A stretch of 64,000 nt of DNA, taken from positions 1 to 64,000 of the forward strand of contig CCEZ01000016.1 in NCBI GenBank assembly GCA_000751555.1. The letters are read 5' to 3'. This stretch comes from Anaerosalibacter massiliensis (lineage in GTDB: Bacteria > Bacillota > Clostridia > Tissierellales > Sporanaerobacteraceae). Both the position numbers and the translations under genes were made by a program. The notes under the pieces were generated by a model, which had not been told where the DNA came from, did no database searches, and was given only the letters and a program-made list of their open reading frames with translations. Positions 35,949 through 43,697 of this stretch are shown in pieces (positions within the stretch are counted from its first letter, which is position 1; each line of letters opens with the position of its first letter).

Positions 35949-37406
35949 ATGACTTATATATTAAGAATTTTCAAGTGGATTTTACAAAATATACTTTTAC
36001 TTAATATTTTATTTGCTATACTCTTAGTATTTTTTGAAAGAAGAAATCCTACTACAACTTGGCTTTGGCTTATGATTTTATTTTTCCTTCCTGGTATTGG
36101 GTTCTTATTGTATTTATTTATAGGTCAAGACTTAAGAAAGAAAAAGATATTTAAAATAAAAGAGGAAGAAGATAGATTCTTTAAAAATTTAGCAGCTATT
36201 CAAGAAGAAAATATTGAGAAAGAAAAACTGGACTTTAATGAACCTAGAATAAAGGAATATAAGGATATTATCCAATTTCATTTAATGAGTACTGATTCTG
36301 TTTTTACCCAAGACAATGAAGTAAAACTTTACTTTTCTGGTAAAGATAAATTTAATGCACTTTTAAATAGTATACATAGAAGTAAGAAGTATATACATAT
36401 AGAATATTATATTATTAGAGATGATAATTTAGGAAATGAAATAATGGATGCCTTAATAGATAAAGCTAAAAATGGAGTAGAAGTAAAATTATTATATGAT
36501 GGTATGGGAGGTAGGAGTCTGCCTAGAAATTTTTTTAGAGAATTAATTGAAGCTGGAGGAGAAGTAGCTTGCTTTTTTCCACCTTTTTCACCAATTTTAA
36601 GTATTAGAATCAATTATAGGAACCATAGAAAGATATGTATTATAGATGGAAAAGAGGCTTATGTTGGTGGATTTAATATTGGAGATGAATATATAGGAAA
36701 ATCTGAAAGATTTGGATACTGGCGTGATACTCATTGTAAGATTAAAGGCAGTGCCATATATGGACTTGAGTGGAGATTTTTATTAGACTGGAGATTTGCA
36801 GCTAATGAAGAAATAGAGAATATGGAAAACTATTTTATTCCAAAGTGCACAAGTGGAAAAACTGGAGTACAAATAGTATCATCGGGACCTGATTCAAAAT
36901 GGACTAGTATAAAAGATGGCTATTTTAAAATGATAATAAATGCTAGGAAGAAAGTATATATTCAAACTCCTTATTTTATACCTGATGATAGTATACTGGA
37001 GGCTTTAAGAGTGGCAGGACTTTCTGGAGTTGATGTAAGAGTCATAATACCTTCTAAACCAGATCATCCATTTGTATACTGGGCAAGCCTGTCCTATATA
37101 GGTGAATTATTGCAATCAGGAGTTAGATTTTATACTTATGAAAATGGCTTTATTCATAGTAAGGTAGTCCTAATGGATGACATACTATCTTCAGTAGGAA
37201 CAGCAAATTTAGATATTAGAAGTTTTAAGCTCAATTTTGAAGTCAATGCATTCATATATGATGAGAAAGTAAATAACGAAATATCAGAACAATTTATTAA
37301 AGACTTAGAAAGTTGTAAAGAAATAACAATAGATGAATACAAAAAGCGTTCTTTTGCTATAAAAGTTAAAGAATCCATTTCAAGATTACTTTCACCAATA
37401 CTATAA
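35949..37406 (+). CDS. cls: Cardiolipin synthase
   Basis: A 485-aa phospholipase-D-family enzyme that joins two phosphatidylglycerols. Two N-terminal membrane helices lie in about 1-60 (with RRNPTTTWLWL). Two HKD motifs are NHRKICIIDG and IHSKVVLMDD, both intact. I chose ATG 35949, preceded by AGGTGAT. The earlier ATG 35922 has no ribosome-binding site. A lipoprotein gene follows 45 bp later. Confidence 0.92.
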   Translation: MTYILRIFKWILQNILLLNILFAILLVFFERRNPTTTWLWLMILFFLPGIGFLLYLFIGQDLRKKKIFKIKEEEDRFFKNLAAIQEENIEKEKLDFNEPRIKEYKDIIQFHLMSTDSVFTQDNEVKLYFSGKDKFNALLNSIHRSKKYIHIEYYIIRDDNLGNEIMDALIDKAKNGVEVKLLYDGMGGRSLPRNFFRELIEAGGEVACFFPPFSPILSIRINYRNHRKICIIDGKEAYVGGFNIGDEYIGKSERFGYWRDTHCKIKGSAIYGLEWRFLLDWRFAANEEIENMENYFIPKCTSGKTGVQIVSSGPDSKWTSIKDGYFKMIINARKKVYIQTPYFIPDDSILEALRVAGLSGVDVRVIIPSKPDHPFVYWASLSYIGELLQSGVRFYTYENGFIHSKVVLMDDILSSVGTANLDIRSFKLNFEVNAFIYDEKVNNEISEQFIKDLESCKEITIDEYKKRSFAIKVKESISRLLSPIL

Positions 37407-37451
37407 CATAATATTGCTACCTCTGGACATAATAAAGTTGAGGTGGTGAAA

Positions 37452-38267
37452 TTGAAAAAGAAAACTAATATACTATTATTTTTATTATTATTATCTTTAT
37501 TGTTTTCATCTTGCGGGAAAAAACCAGAGAAGAAATCTACATCCTATGAGAAAAAGGAAAGAGCACCACAAAACTTAAATAGAGTATATGAAAATGTGAA
37601 TCTCATTTTAGGAGATATAGAAAAAATAGAGAAAGTTCCTACTGAAGATGAGGAAGAAGAGAAAAATGCTGATGAAAAAGATAAAAGTGAAAAAGAATCT
37701 AAATCAAAAAATACAAGCAATAAGAAAAAGGAATCTAAGGAAGAAAAATTGAAGAAACTATGGGAAGGCATAGATAAAAACATTGAAAAAACACATAATG
37801 ATTGGAATGCCTATGAAATAGAAGGAATGAAAAAAATAGGTAATACCAAGAGTATTGAGAAGTTTGAAGAAAGTTTGAATAATTTCACACTGTCTATTGA
37901 AAATAGAGATAATTTTAATATTATAGCAAAAGGAAGTGAAGTATTCCTTCATATATCTCCATTTTTTGATATATATAAAGATGAAGTAAAAGGGGATATA
38001 AGTCGAATAAAACACTATGTTTATAAAGCTTATATATTAGGGAATAATGGGGAAAAAGAAAAATCTATAGAATCTATTACTCAAGGAGAAGCATATCTAA
38101 ATGGTATTAAACAAAAATTAAATAATGATGAAAAAAAATTAAAAAATTTAGAAAAATTAACTCTATCCCTTCAAGATATGAGAGAATCTATTGAAAAAGA
38201 AAGTACCAATCTTTTTAAAATTAAAAGAGATATAGTTTTGAAGAACCTTAAAAAGCTAGAAGAATAA
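37452..38267 (+). CDS. Putative lipoprotein of unknown function
   Basis: A 271-aa protein with a lipoprotein-like signal ending LLFSSC at about residue 19. A long Lys/Glu/Ser-rich low-complexity linker (about 55-100) follows, then a helical region. TTG 37452 follows GAGGTG at 6 nt; GTGs at 37443 and 37446 lie in the ribosome-binding site. No domain was recognised. Position after cls suggests an envelope role, but nothing more specific can be said. Confidence 0.65.
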   Translation: MKKKTNILLFLLLLSLLFSSCGKKPEKKSTSYEKKERAPQNLNRVYENVNLILGDIEKIEKVPTEDEEEEKNADEKDKSEKESKSKNTSNKKKESKEEKLKKLWEGIDKNIEKTHNDWNAYEIEGMKKIGNTKSIEKFEESLNNFTLSIENRDNFNIIAKGSEVFLHISPFFDIYKDEVKGDISRIKHYVYKAYILGNNGEKEKSIESITQGEAYLNGIKQKLNNDEKKLKNLEKLTLSLQDMRESIEKESTNLFKIKRDIVLKNLKKLEE

Positions 38268-38460
38268 GCATATTATAAAGGTATTCAAAATATTTATCTA
38301 ATACTATGATTATTAATATGAAGTTAGTTATTTCAAGGAAGTAAAAGAATATATTGACGGAGATAAAAAACTTTGGATATGAAAAAAACTTTACTCTTCT
38401 AAAAAAAGTATTATACTAGTATAGTAACTATTATTCCGTTTTTAGAAGGTCGTGAAATAT

Positions 38461-39483
38461 ATGGAAAATAAAAAAATAAATTATATATCTGTAGCGTTAA
38501 TTACAATGATAACATTAATAGTTATATTAACTAGTGAAGGCTTAAAGGATTTACCTGAATTATTGGTAAATACTAATACAAAATACCTGATTATAGCTTT
38601 AAGTATGATGTTAGGAGATTGGATTTTTGATGGAATGATTTTAAATATTATAACTAAAACAGTTCATGGTAGCATTAATTATTTTAAATCACTGAAAATA
38701 GCTATTATAGGTCAATATTATAGTGCTATAACTCCTTTTTCAACAGGGGGGCAGCCAGTCCAGGTATACTTAATGTCTAAAGATGATATATCGGTGCCTA
38801 AAGGATCATTAATACTATTTAATAAATTTATAATATATCAAATGACTGTTACACTTTATTCATTAATTATGTTTATATTGAAGTTGAATTTTATATTTAA
38901 TGATGCAAAGGCTGCAGTTCCTTTTGTTATAATAGGTTTTATATTAAATCTCTTAGTACTAGCTGGAATTATTCTATTATTTTATAAGCCAGAATGGATA
39001 AAGCCTATGGTTTTATATTTCTACAAATTCTTAAATAAAATAGGTATTATGAAAGATATGCAAAAATATGTATGTAGGTTAGATAAATCTATGGAAGAAT
39101 ATATGCAAAGTGTGGAGAAAATTAGAGAAAATAAAAAAAACACTATAGTATTGATTGCACTGACATCTATACAATTAACTTTTTATTTTAGTATAACCTA
39201 TTTTGTATATTTAGCACTAGGTTTAACAGAGGCTAGTTTCATAGATATAATAGCCATACAATCTTTAGTTTATATGGCAGCTTCATATATTCCAACTCCA
39301 GGTACAGCAGGAGCTTCAGAAGGTGGTTATTATTTATTATTTAAGCCTTTATTTACTCCTAAATTAATAACATATGCATTATTACTTTGGAGAGCTATAT
39401 CCTACTATTTCAGAATTTTATTTACTGGTGTCATAACTTTATTAGATTATATTATTAGAAAAAGGAAAAAAATTGCAGTTTAA
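38461..39483 (+). CDS. Lysylphosphatidylglycerol synthase transmembrane-region (UPF0104) family protein
   Basis: A 340-aa polytopic membrane protein with about eight helices. It has the family motifs PFSTGGQPVQVYLM and IPTPGTAGASEGGYY, as in flippase-like MprF N-terminal domains and YbhN/AglD proteins. There is no synthase domain. ATG 38461 is 11 nt after AAGG; GTG 38452 is too close. It may move lipids across the membrane. Substrate unknown. Confidence 0.85.
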   Translation: MENKKINYISVALITMITLIVILTSEGLKDLPELLVNTNTKYLIIALSMMLGDWIFDGMILNIITKTVHGSINYFKSLKIAIIGQYYSAITPFSTGGQPVQVYLMSKDDISVPKGSLILFNKFIIYQMTVTLYSLIMFILKLNFIFNDAKAAVPFVIIGFILNLLVLAGIILLFYKPEWIKPMVLYFYKFLNKIGIMKDMQKYVCRLDKSMEEYMQSVEKIRENKKNTIVLIALTSIQLTFYFSITYFVYLALGLTEASFIDIIAIQSLVYMAASYIPTPGTAGASEGGYYLLFKPLFTPKLITYALLLWRAISYYFRILFTGVITLLDYIIRKRKKIAV

Positions 39484-39784
39484 ATTAAATAAAAATATTC
39501 TCTAATAAGTTTAAAAATGAATAAATTAAAGGAATCTTAAGTAATTATATTAGGAAAATAAGTTTATTGAGGATAAACGCTTTATTTCGGTCTGGATTTT
39601 TTATTTAATATTGTTATAATGTAAAAAAGATGGAACAAATATTATTTTAATCTCAAAAATATACAAAAAAGGCTTCCAATTTATGTAATGTATGATATAA
39701 TAATACTTAAAAGTGCCGATTAAGTTTTTAGCAAAAAAGGATGCCGTATTTTTATAAATAAAAAAAAGTGAGGGAATGGGGATA
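39484..39784 (+). other. Intergenic region upstream of the Spo0E-like gene
   Basis: A+T-rich. A possible promoter TTCCAA (39674-39679), 16 bp, TATAAT (39696-39701) precedes the gene. No other feature was recognised. Confidence 0.4.
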
Positions 39785-39970
39785 ATGAATGAGAGAATTT
39801 ATTTAAATGATTTAAAAAGTGAAATTGAAGTGAAAAGACAGGAGTTAAATGAACTTGTAATAGGAAGCATTGATAGAAATAAAGTCCTTAGGTTTAGCAT
39901 GGAATTGGACAAGTTAATATATCAATATTGTCATCTTGAAAGACAGAATAAAAAAAGGGCAGAATGCTAA
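39785..39970 (+). CDS. Spo0E-like sporulation regulatory aspartyl-phosphate phosphatase
   Basis: A 61-aa helical-hairpin protein with the Spo0E signature S-x-E-L-D-x-L-I-x-x-Y (SMELDKLIYQY). Family members dephosphorylate Spo0A and delay sporulation. ATG 39785 has GTGAGGG 10 nt upstream; ATG 39776 is very close to that site and is the alternative. The stop overlaps a terminator shared with the convergent mini-gene. Confidence 0.85.
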   Translation: MNERIYLNDLKSEIEVKRQELNELVIGSIDRNKVLRFSMELDKLIYQYCHLERQNKKRAEC

Positions 39971-39984
39971 ATCTGCTCTTTTTT
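39951..39984. terminator. Terminator between Spo0E-like gene and 31-aa minus-strand gene
   Basis: 13-bp stem (39951-39963, 39972-39984; one G-U), A6 and T6 flanks, overlapping the stop at 39968-39970. Confidence 0.75.
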
Positions 39985-40002
39985 ATACTTTATTTTAATC
40001 GA

Positions 40003-40098
40003 TTATCCAGCAGAATGGATTATTAAGAATAAAATTATTGCAACAATAATGCCAATAATAGAATAAAAAAACTTTTTACTAACAAAGAAAAATTTCAT
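40003..40098 (-). CDS. 31-aa single-helix membrane peptide
   Basis: A 31-aa peptide: a Lys/Phe-rich start (MKFFFVSKKFF), one hydrophobic helix (IIGIIVAIILFLII), end HSAG. A GGGGTGA site lies 5-6 nt before ATG 40098. It is convergent with the Spo0E-like gene and shares its terminator. No family was recognised. The strong ribosome-binding site supports it. Confidence 0.55.
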   Translation of the reverse strand: MKFFFVSKKFFYSIIGIIVAIILFLIIHSAG

Positions 40099-40191
40099 AG
40101 GTTCACCCCTTAAAACTAACTATTCATAATATAATCTATTCTTAAGGAGAATAAGATATTACTAATATTTTCAATTATAAGATTTACAAAA

Positions 40192-40445
40192 AAGCGGAAA
40201 GCTTACTGCTAAAGTTGTGGGATGGATAGCCCAATTATAGCTAATATGATATAATATAAAGAGGTTTTGAAATGAGCCTTATGTTATCATTAAAATAATT
40301 TATTAGAATATACTTTGATAGTGAAAGTCTTAGGGAAAGTAGATAATTTTATATGTCGTATATATGTCTAATTATAGTGAGAGTATTAAATATAAGTCTA
40401 TATAGTACCTAAGAATCCCATAGTCTTTAGTCGTGGGAGTTTCAG
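40192..40445 (+). mobile_element. Probable short IS200/IS605-type remnant
   Basis: The block ending at 40445 contains AATCCCA...CTTTAGTCGTGGGAG (40414-40439). This closely resembles the right-end hairpin of IS200/IS605 (OrfB/TnpB) elements, where the usual form has a fully paired CCCACGAC/GTCGTGGG stem. Here the left arm is partly mutated. A second structured block with TGGG/CCCA pairing lies at 40192-40241 and could be the other end. No transposase ORF lies between. The identification is by recollection of end sequences, not by search. Confidence 0.4.
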
Positions 40446-40499
40446 ATAGAAGAGATTAATATATTATAATTGGATATGAGAAGAAATGGGGGTTTTATA

Positions 40500-41375
40500 A
40501 TGGCAGTAAAAATCATATCAGATAGTGCTTGTGATTTACCGAAAGAAATTTTAGATGGATATGATATTGATATTATACCAATAATAGTAAATAAACAGGA
40601 AAAAGAGTATTTAGATGGTGAAACTTTAGATCCAATGAAACTTTATGAGGATATGAGAAATGGAGAAGTTTATAAGACTGCTCAGATACCACCTACTATG
40701 TTTGAAAAAAAGTTTGAAGAAATAGCTAAGAGTGGAGAAAGCACCATATATGTTTGTTTTTCATCAGGATTATCTGGAACATATCAAAGTGCAGTAATAA
40801 CTAGAAATGCAATGAAGGAAAAATATCCAAACTTAGATTTAGATGTTGTAGATTCAAAATCTGCTTCTGTTGGATTTGGGTTATTAGTATATAAAGCTGC
40901 TCAAATGGCTAAGGACGGAAAATCAAAAGAAGAAATACTTAAAACATTAGATTTTTATGTAAAACATATTGAACATATTTTTACAGTAGATAATTTGGAA
41001 TACTTATTTAGAGGAGGAAGGGTTTCAAGAGCACAGGCTGTTGTTGGAGGGCTTTTAAATATAAAGCCTATATTAGATATTCCAGAGGACGGTACACTGC
41101 GTCCTGTTGAAAAGGTAAGAGGTAGAAATAGAGTACTTAAAAGAATGATTGAGATAATGGAAGAACGTGGTGGAAACGCAGATCTTAAAAATCAAACTAT
41201 AGGTATAAACCATGGAGATGATATAGAGGGAGCAATGAAATTGAAAGAAATGATTGAAAAACAATATGGTTGTACAGACTTTGTCATAAATATTATAGGT
41301 TCTGCAATAGGTGCCCATTCCGGTCCAGGAACTTTATCTGTATTCTTTTTAAATGAAAAACCAAGTCAGGATTAA
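40500..41375 (+). CDS. DegV-family fatty-acid-binding protein
   Basis: A 291-aa DegV protein: ISDSACDLPKEIL at the start, SSGLSGTYQSA, DSKSASVGFG, YLFRGGRVSRAQA and HSGPGTLSVFFL at the end. Members bind fatty acids; some are FakB subunits handing fatty acid to the kinase FakA, which is not in this window. I chose ATG 40500, 6-7 nt after GGGGG; TTG 40470 lacks a site. It is monocistronic, downstream of the IS-like remnant. Confidence 0.9.
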   Translation: MAVKIISDSACDLPKEILDGYDIDIIPIIVNKQEKEYLDGETLDPMKLYEDMRNGEVYKTAQIPPTMFEKKFEEIAKSGESTIYVCFSSGLSGTYQSAVITRNAMKEKYPNLDLDVVDSKSASVGFGLLVYKAAQMAKDGKSKEEILKTLDFYVKHIEHIFTVDNLEYLFRGGRVSRAQAVVGGLLNIKPILDIPEDGTLRPVEKVRGRNRVLKRMIEIMEERGGNADLKNQTIGINHGDDIEGAMKLKEMIEKQYGCTDFVINIIGSAIGAHSGPGTLSVFFLNEKPSQD

Positions 41376-41385
41376 TTAAAATCCT
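41368..41385 (+). terminator. Weak hairpin after degV
   Basis: AGGATT/AATCCT with a 6-nt loop overlapping the degV stop codon; T-rich but short. Confidence 0.35.
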
Positions 41386-41521
41386 AATTATTTGTGTGCT
41401 ACTGGTACGTTTTGTTTAGCATATTATTAATGACTAATGTTTTTAATAATATATTGAAATAAAGAGAAAATGACTTGTAAAGTAGCACCAAATTATAAAA
41501 AATAGAATAATTGAATAAATA

Positions 41522-41556
41522 AAAAAACTTGTAATCATCATGATTACAAGTTTTTT
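41522..41556. terminator. tRNA-Lys terminator
   Basis: 16-bp perfect arms (41522-41537, 41541-41556) with A6 and T6 ends and a 3-nt loop, immediately downstream of the minus-strand tRNA. Confidence 0.85.
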
Positions 41557-41559
41557 CTT

Positions 41560-41635
41560 TGGTGCACCTTCAGGGACTCGAACCCTGGGCCCACTGATTA
41601 AGAGTCAGTTGCTCTACCATCTGAGCTAAAGGTGC
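41560..41635 (-). tRNA. tRNA-Lys (anticodon CUU)
   Basis: A 76-nt tRNA including encoded CCA. Acceptor GCACCTT/AAGGTGC pairs, the D-arm is AGCTCAGATGGTAGAGC, the anticodon loop CTCTTAA gives CTT, and the T-arm is CAGGGTTCGAGTCCCTG. Confidence 0.96.
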
Positions 41636-41655
41636 ATGACCAAACAACAATACTT

Positions 41656-41684
41656 ATTATACTACTATATTTATGTTTTGTCTA
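41656..41684 (-). promoter_or_regulatory. tRNA-Lys promoter
   Basis: On the minus strand TAGACA (41684-41679), 17-bp spacer, TATAAT (41661-41656), 20 bp before the tRNA. Confidence 0.65.
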
Positions 41685-41685
41685 G

Positions 41686-41928
41686 TATATTTTAAAAAAA
41701 TATTCTTCAGAAGCAGAAATTAAACTCTTGAAGGATAAAATTATATCAGGATTTGTTGTACAAAATCTACTCAATATGGGATATTTAGGAGTTAAAGTAG
41801 GCTATGATGTTATAAAAGGAAAGGATGTTAAAGAAAGAATAGATACTGGTACAACTTACATAGATTTAGATAATATAGAAGAAGATGTTCAAAAATTGTT
41901 ATATCCCTTAGAAAAATACCAATATTAA
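41686..41928 (+). pseudogene. 5'-truncated periplasmic sugar-binding protein remnant
   Basis: The frame is open from 41686 and ends at 41928. Residues such as EAEIKLLKDKIISGFVVQ, NMGYLGVKVGYDVIKGK and IDTGTTYIDLDN match the C-terminal end of family-4 (ribose/galactose-type) solute-binding proteins, which are about 320 residues long. Only the last ~75 residues remain. A TTG at 41728 could start a short peptide, but there is no ribosome-binding site. The upstream break lies beside the tRNA-Lys promoter, and the gene has a strong terminator, as if the rest was deleted. Confidence 0.65.
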
Positions 41929-41966
41929 AATAGGGGTAGATGTATCTACCCCTATTTTAATATTGG
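41919..41966. terminator. Long palindromic terminator of the binding-protein remnant
   Basis: Perfect 23-bp arms (41919-41941, 41944-41966) with a GGGGTAGAT core, overlapping the stop at 41926-41928. Confidence 0.8.
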
Positions 41967-42056
41967 TTTGGTTTCATATAAAACATCATAAGTAAAAATC
42001 TATACTTCACAGTTTTAAACAAAAAGATCAATTGAAAATGGTGGGGCATTTTAAGA

Positions 42057-42087
42057 ATAAAAAAAGCCGAGGATTGTTCCTCGGCTT
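42057..42087 (-). terminator. Terminator of mini-membrane-protein gene 1
   Basis: 10-bp GC-rich stem (42064-42073, 42078-42087) followed on the minus strand by a T run. Confidence 0.8.
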
Positions 42088-42101
42088 AGTATTCTAATTT
42101 A

Positions 42102-42224
42102 CTACCATTTATCACAATTACAGAATATTACTACAAGTAATAAAAAGAAGAAAAGTAAAGAATCGTCAAAATCACAATCTCTACGTCTTCTGCCTCTTCT
42201 ATCATCACAAGCTATATCACCCAT
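42102..42224 (-). CDS. 40-aa mini-membrane protein (tandem paralogue 1)
   Basis: A 40-aa peptide: an Asp/Arg-rich N-terminus (CDDRRGRRRRDCD), a hydrophobic helix SLLFFFLLLVVIF and the ending CNCDKW. GAGGTG lies 6 nt before ATG 42224. The helix and tail are nearly identical in the two genes upstream, while the N-termini differ. Small Cys-containing single-helix proteins of this kind are often spore-associated in Firmicutes, but I recognise no named family. Each gene has its own site and a separate terminator or gap. Confidence 0.7.
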   Translation of the reverse strand: MGDIACDDRRGRRRRDCDFDDSLLFFFLLLVVIFCNCDKW

Positions 42225-42270
42225 AGTTACACCTCCTTATTATATAAAAAAATTTTGGAGTTCAATATAA

Positions 42271-42285
42271 TTTATGCTGTATGTT
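42271..42285 (-). promoter_or_regulatory. Shared upstream motif, copy 1
   Basis: On the minus strand AACATACAGCATAAA, 47 nt before the start of mini-gene 1. Related copies precede mini-genes 2 and 3. The CATA elements resemble -10 boxes of sporulation sigma factors. Confidence 0.4.
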
Positions 42286-42346
42286 TAAAATTTGTTAATT
42301 TTAATTATATTAAAATATTGTTTAATTTAAATTGGCATAATAAGAA

Positions 42347-42367
42347 AGTCAGGGATTAACCCTGACT
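42347..42367 (-). terminator. Terminator of mini-membrane-protein gene 2
   Basis: 8-bp stem AGTCAGGG/CCCTGACT with a 5-nt loop, just past the stop of the gene. Confidence 0.6.
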
Positions 42368-42370
42368 AAG

Positions 42371-42502
42371 CTAACAATCACAATGGTGATCACAATTACA
42401 GAATAGAACTACTAATAGTAAAAAGAAGAATAATAATGAGTTATCGAAGCGATCTCTTTTCCTATCGTGATGCATTGGATATTCATAATTCATATCAGCC
42501 AT
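42371..42502 (-). CDS. 43-aa mini-membrane protein (tandem paralogue 2)
   Basis: A 43-aa peptide: N-terminus with Tyr, Met, His and Arg residues (NYEYPMHHDRKRDRF), helix SLLFFFLLLVVLF, and the ending CNCDHHCDC, a potential metal or disulfide site. GGGGGTG lies 6 nt before ATG 42502. The helix is almost identical to paralogues 1 and 3. Function unknown. Confidence 0.7.
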   Translation of the reverse strand: MADMNYEYPMHHDRKRDRFDNSLLFFFLLLVVLFCNCDHHCDC

Positions 42503-42541
42503 GGTTACACCCCCTGTTAATGAAGTTGGAGTTTGGAATAA

Positions 42542-42556
42542 TTCATGTTACATGTT
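42542..42556 (-). promoter_or_regulatory. Shared upstream motif, copy 2
   Basis: On the minus strand AACATGTAACATGAA, 40 nt before the start of mini-gene 2. Confidence 0.4.
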
Positions 42557-42632
42557 TAAACTTTCTTAATATAATTTTAAAGAAAGTTAGTTTTAAATTA
42601 ATTGTTTAAGTTAAATGAATATAGTAAAGAGT

Positions 42633-42755
42633 TTACCAACGATCACAACTACAGAATATGACTACTAAAAGCAAAAAGAAGAAAAGTATTGAATTATTGT
42701 CACAGTCATCACCTAAAATGCCACCTAATAATCCACAGCTTTTATTTTCAGACAT
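42633..42755 (-). CDS. 40-aa mini-membrane protein (tandem paralogue 3)
   Basis: A 40-aa peptide: N-terminus with CGLLGGILGDDCD, helix SILFFFLLLVVIF, and the ending CSCDRW. GGAGGTG lies 6 nt before ATG 42755. It has the same helix and C-x-C-D tail as paralogues 1 and 2. A YmaF-like gene precedes it on the same strand. Function unknown. Confidence 0.7.
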   Translation of the reverse strand: MSENKSCGLLGGILGDDCDNNSILFFFLLLVVIFCSCDRW

Positions 42756-42795
42756 AATTACACCTCCTAATAAGTAATTTAGATCTCTATACTAA

Positions 42796-42810
42796 GCTAT
42801 GTTATATGTT
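42796..42810 (-). promoter_or_regulatory. Shared upstream motif, copy 3
   Basis: On the minus strand AACATATAACATAGC, 41 nt before the start of mini-gene 3. Confidence 0.4.
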
Positions 42811-42885
42811 GAAAAGTGTGAATATAAATTTTTTAGAAGTGATTAAGTAAAAGACAAAATGCCTTATAAATTGCCTGTATAAATT

Positions 42886-43236
42886 TTAGGATAAAGGGTA
42901 TTCAGTTAAAGTAGCAAATATAGCTAAATGGAAGTGGCCATCATCAACTGTATTCCTTGCTCTAACGAAGTGTATATGTCTTCCTTCTCCTACAGGAATG
43001 GCAAGACTAGTTTGGGTTGAAAGTTCATGGTGGTGATTTTCAAAGAAATCAGTATTTGTAAATAATCTATGTGTATTACTGTCACCTTTTATTGGAATAG
43101 CTTCACCTGTAACACCTGCAAATTGATGATTATGACGGTCTTTACCCTGTTCTGCCAGCTTTGTGCTACCTAGAAATTCGGGAACGTGTTCTTTATCAAC
43201 ATAGTAAGGACGGTGATAATTATCTGAATTGACCAT
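42886..43236 (-). CDS. YmaF-family protein
   Basis: A 116-aa soluble protein rich in His, with the YmaF pattern DRHNHQFAGVTGEAIP, NTHRLFTNTDF, NHHHELS and GEGRHIHFVRARNTVDDGHFH (cited by start). The repeated H-x-H motifs suggest metal binding. GGATGTG lies before ATG 43236. It lies on the same strand as the three mini-genes. The family is known from spore-formers, but its function is not established. Confidence 0.8.
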   Translation of the reverse strand: MVNSDNYHRPYYVDKEHVPEFLGSTKLAEQGKDRHNHQFAGVTGEAIPIKGDSNTHRLFTNTDFFENHHHELSTQTSLAIPVGEGRHIHFVRARNTVDDGHFHLAIFATLTEYPLS

Positions 43237-43697
43237 GTTTTCACATCCTTATTTATAAATTATAAACTAGTATATATAGGGTTAACACTGATTATATTCT
43301 CATCCAGTTTACACTACATTATATTAATTTATATTCAATAGGTATTATTAAAAATAGATATGTATGAAAAAAGAAACAGTAACTTGGTGGTCTCGTAAAT
43401 TTATAGGCTTGAAAAATTCCATTATTAATGCATTTCATATGCTATTTTTTTAATTCAATATGATTTAGTGTTGAATTTCATCGTATATGTTTTAAAGACA
43501 ATAGTATTTATACCAATTTTTAAAAAACATTATGTGATATAATAATTAATAATGTATGCATTATAATATAAACAATTTGATTTTATTAATTTTTAACTTA
43601 TTTGGACAATATCATGCTAATTTAGTAGAATAAAAATTAATGGATTAATTTACTAAATATAATGATGACATAATATCTTCCATATTGAGGTGATTTC
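43237..43697. other. Intergenic region between YmaF-like and GntR genes
   Basis: About 460 bp of A+T-rich DNA containing the divergent promoters. GATGACATAAT at 43665-43675 is similar to GATGACATTAT at 44519-44529, upstream of the polyol operon, and may be a shared GntR-family site. No gene was recognised. Confidence 0.3.

Noticed and set aside
38318-38381. Short frame reading like a protein C-terminus (YFKEVKEYIDGDKKLW)
   Set aside because: Only about 20 codons, closed by a stop directly upstream and without a start; at most a gene remnant.
40192-40260. Considered a c-di-GMP or other riboswitch upstream of degV
   Set aside because: The AAAGC...TGGGATGG...GCCC pattern lacks the conserved GEMM core blocks and fits an insertion-sequence end better.
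41396-41488. GTGCTACT ... AGTAGCAC inverted repeat after degV
   Set aside because: Arms of only 8 bp separated by 77 bp in A+T-rich DNA; no supporting element found.
43371-43460. Possible 29-aa ORF (MKKETVTWWSRK...)
   Set aside because: No ribosome-binding site, no coding-like pattern beyond the first residues, and no terminator or promoter context.
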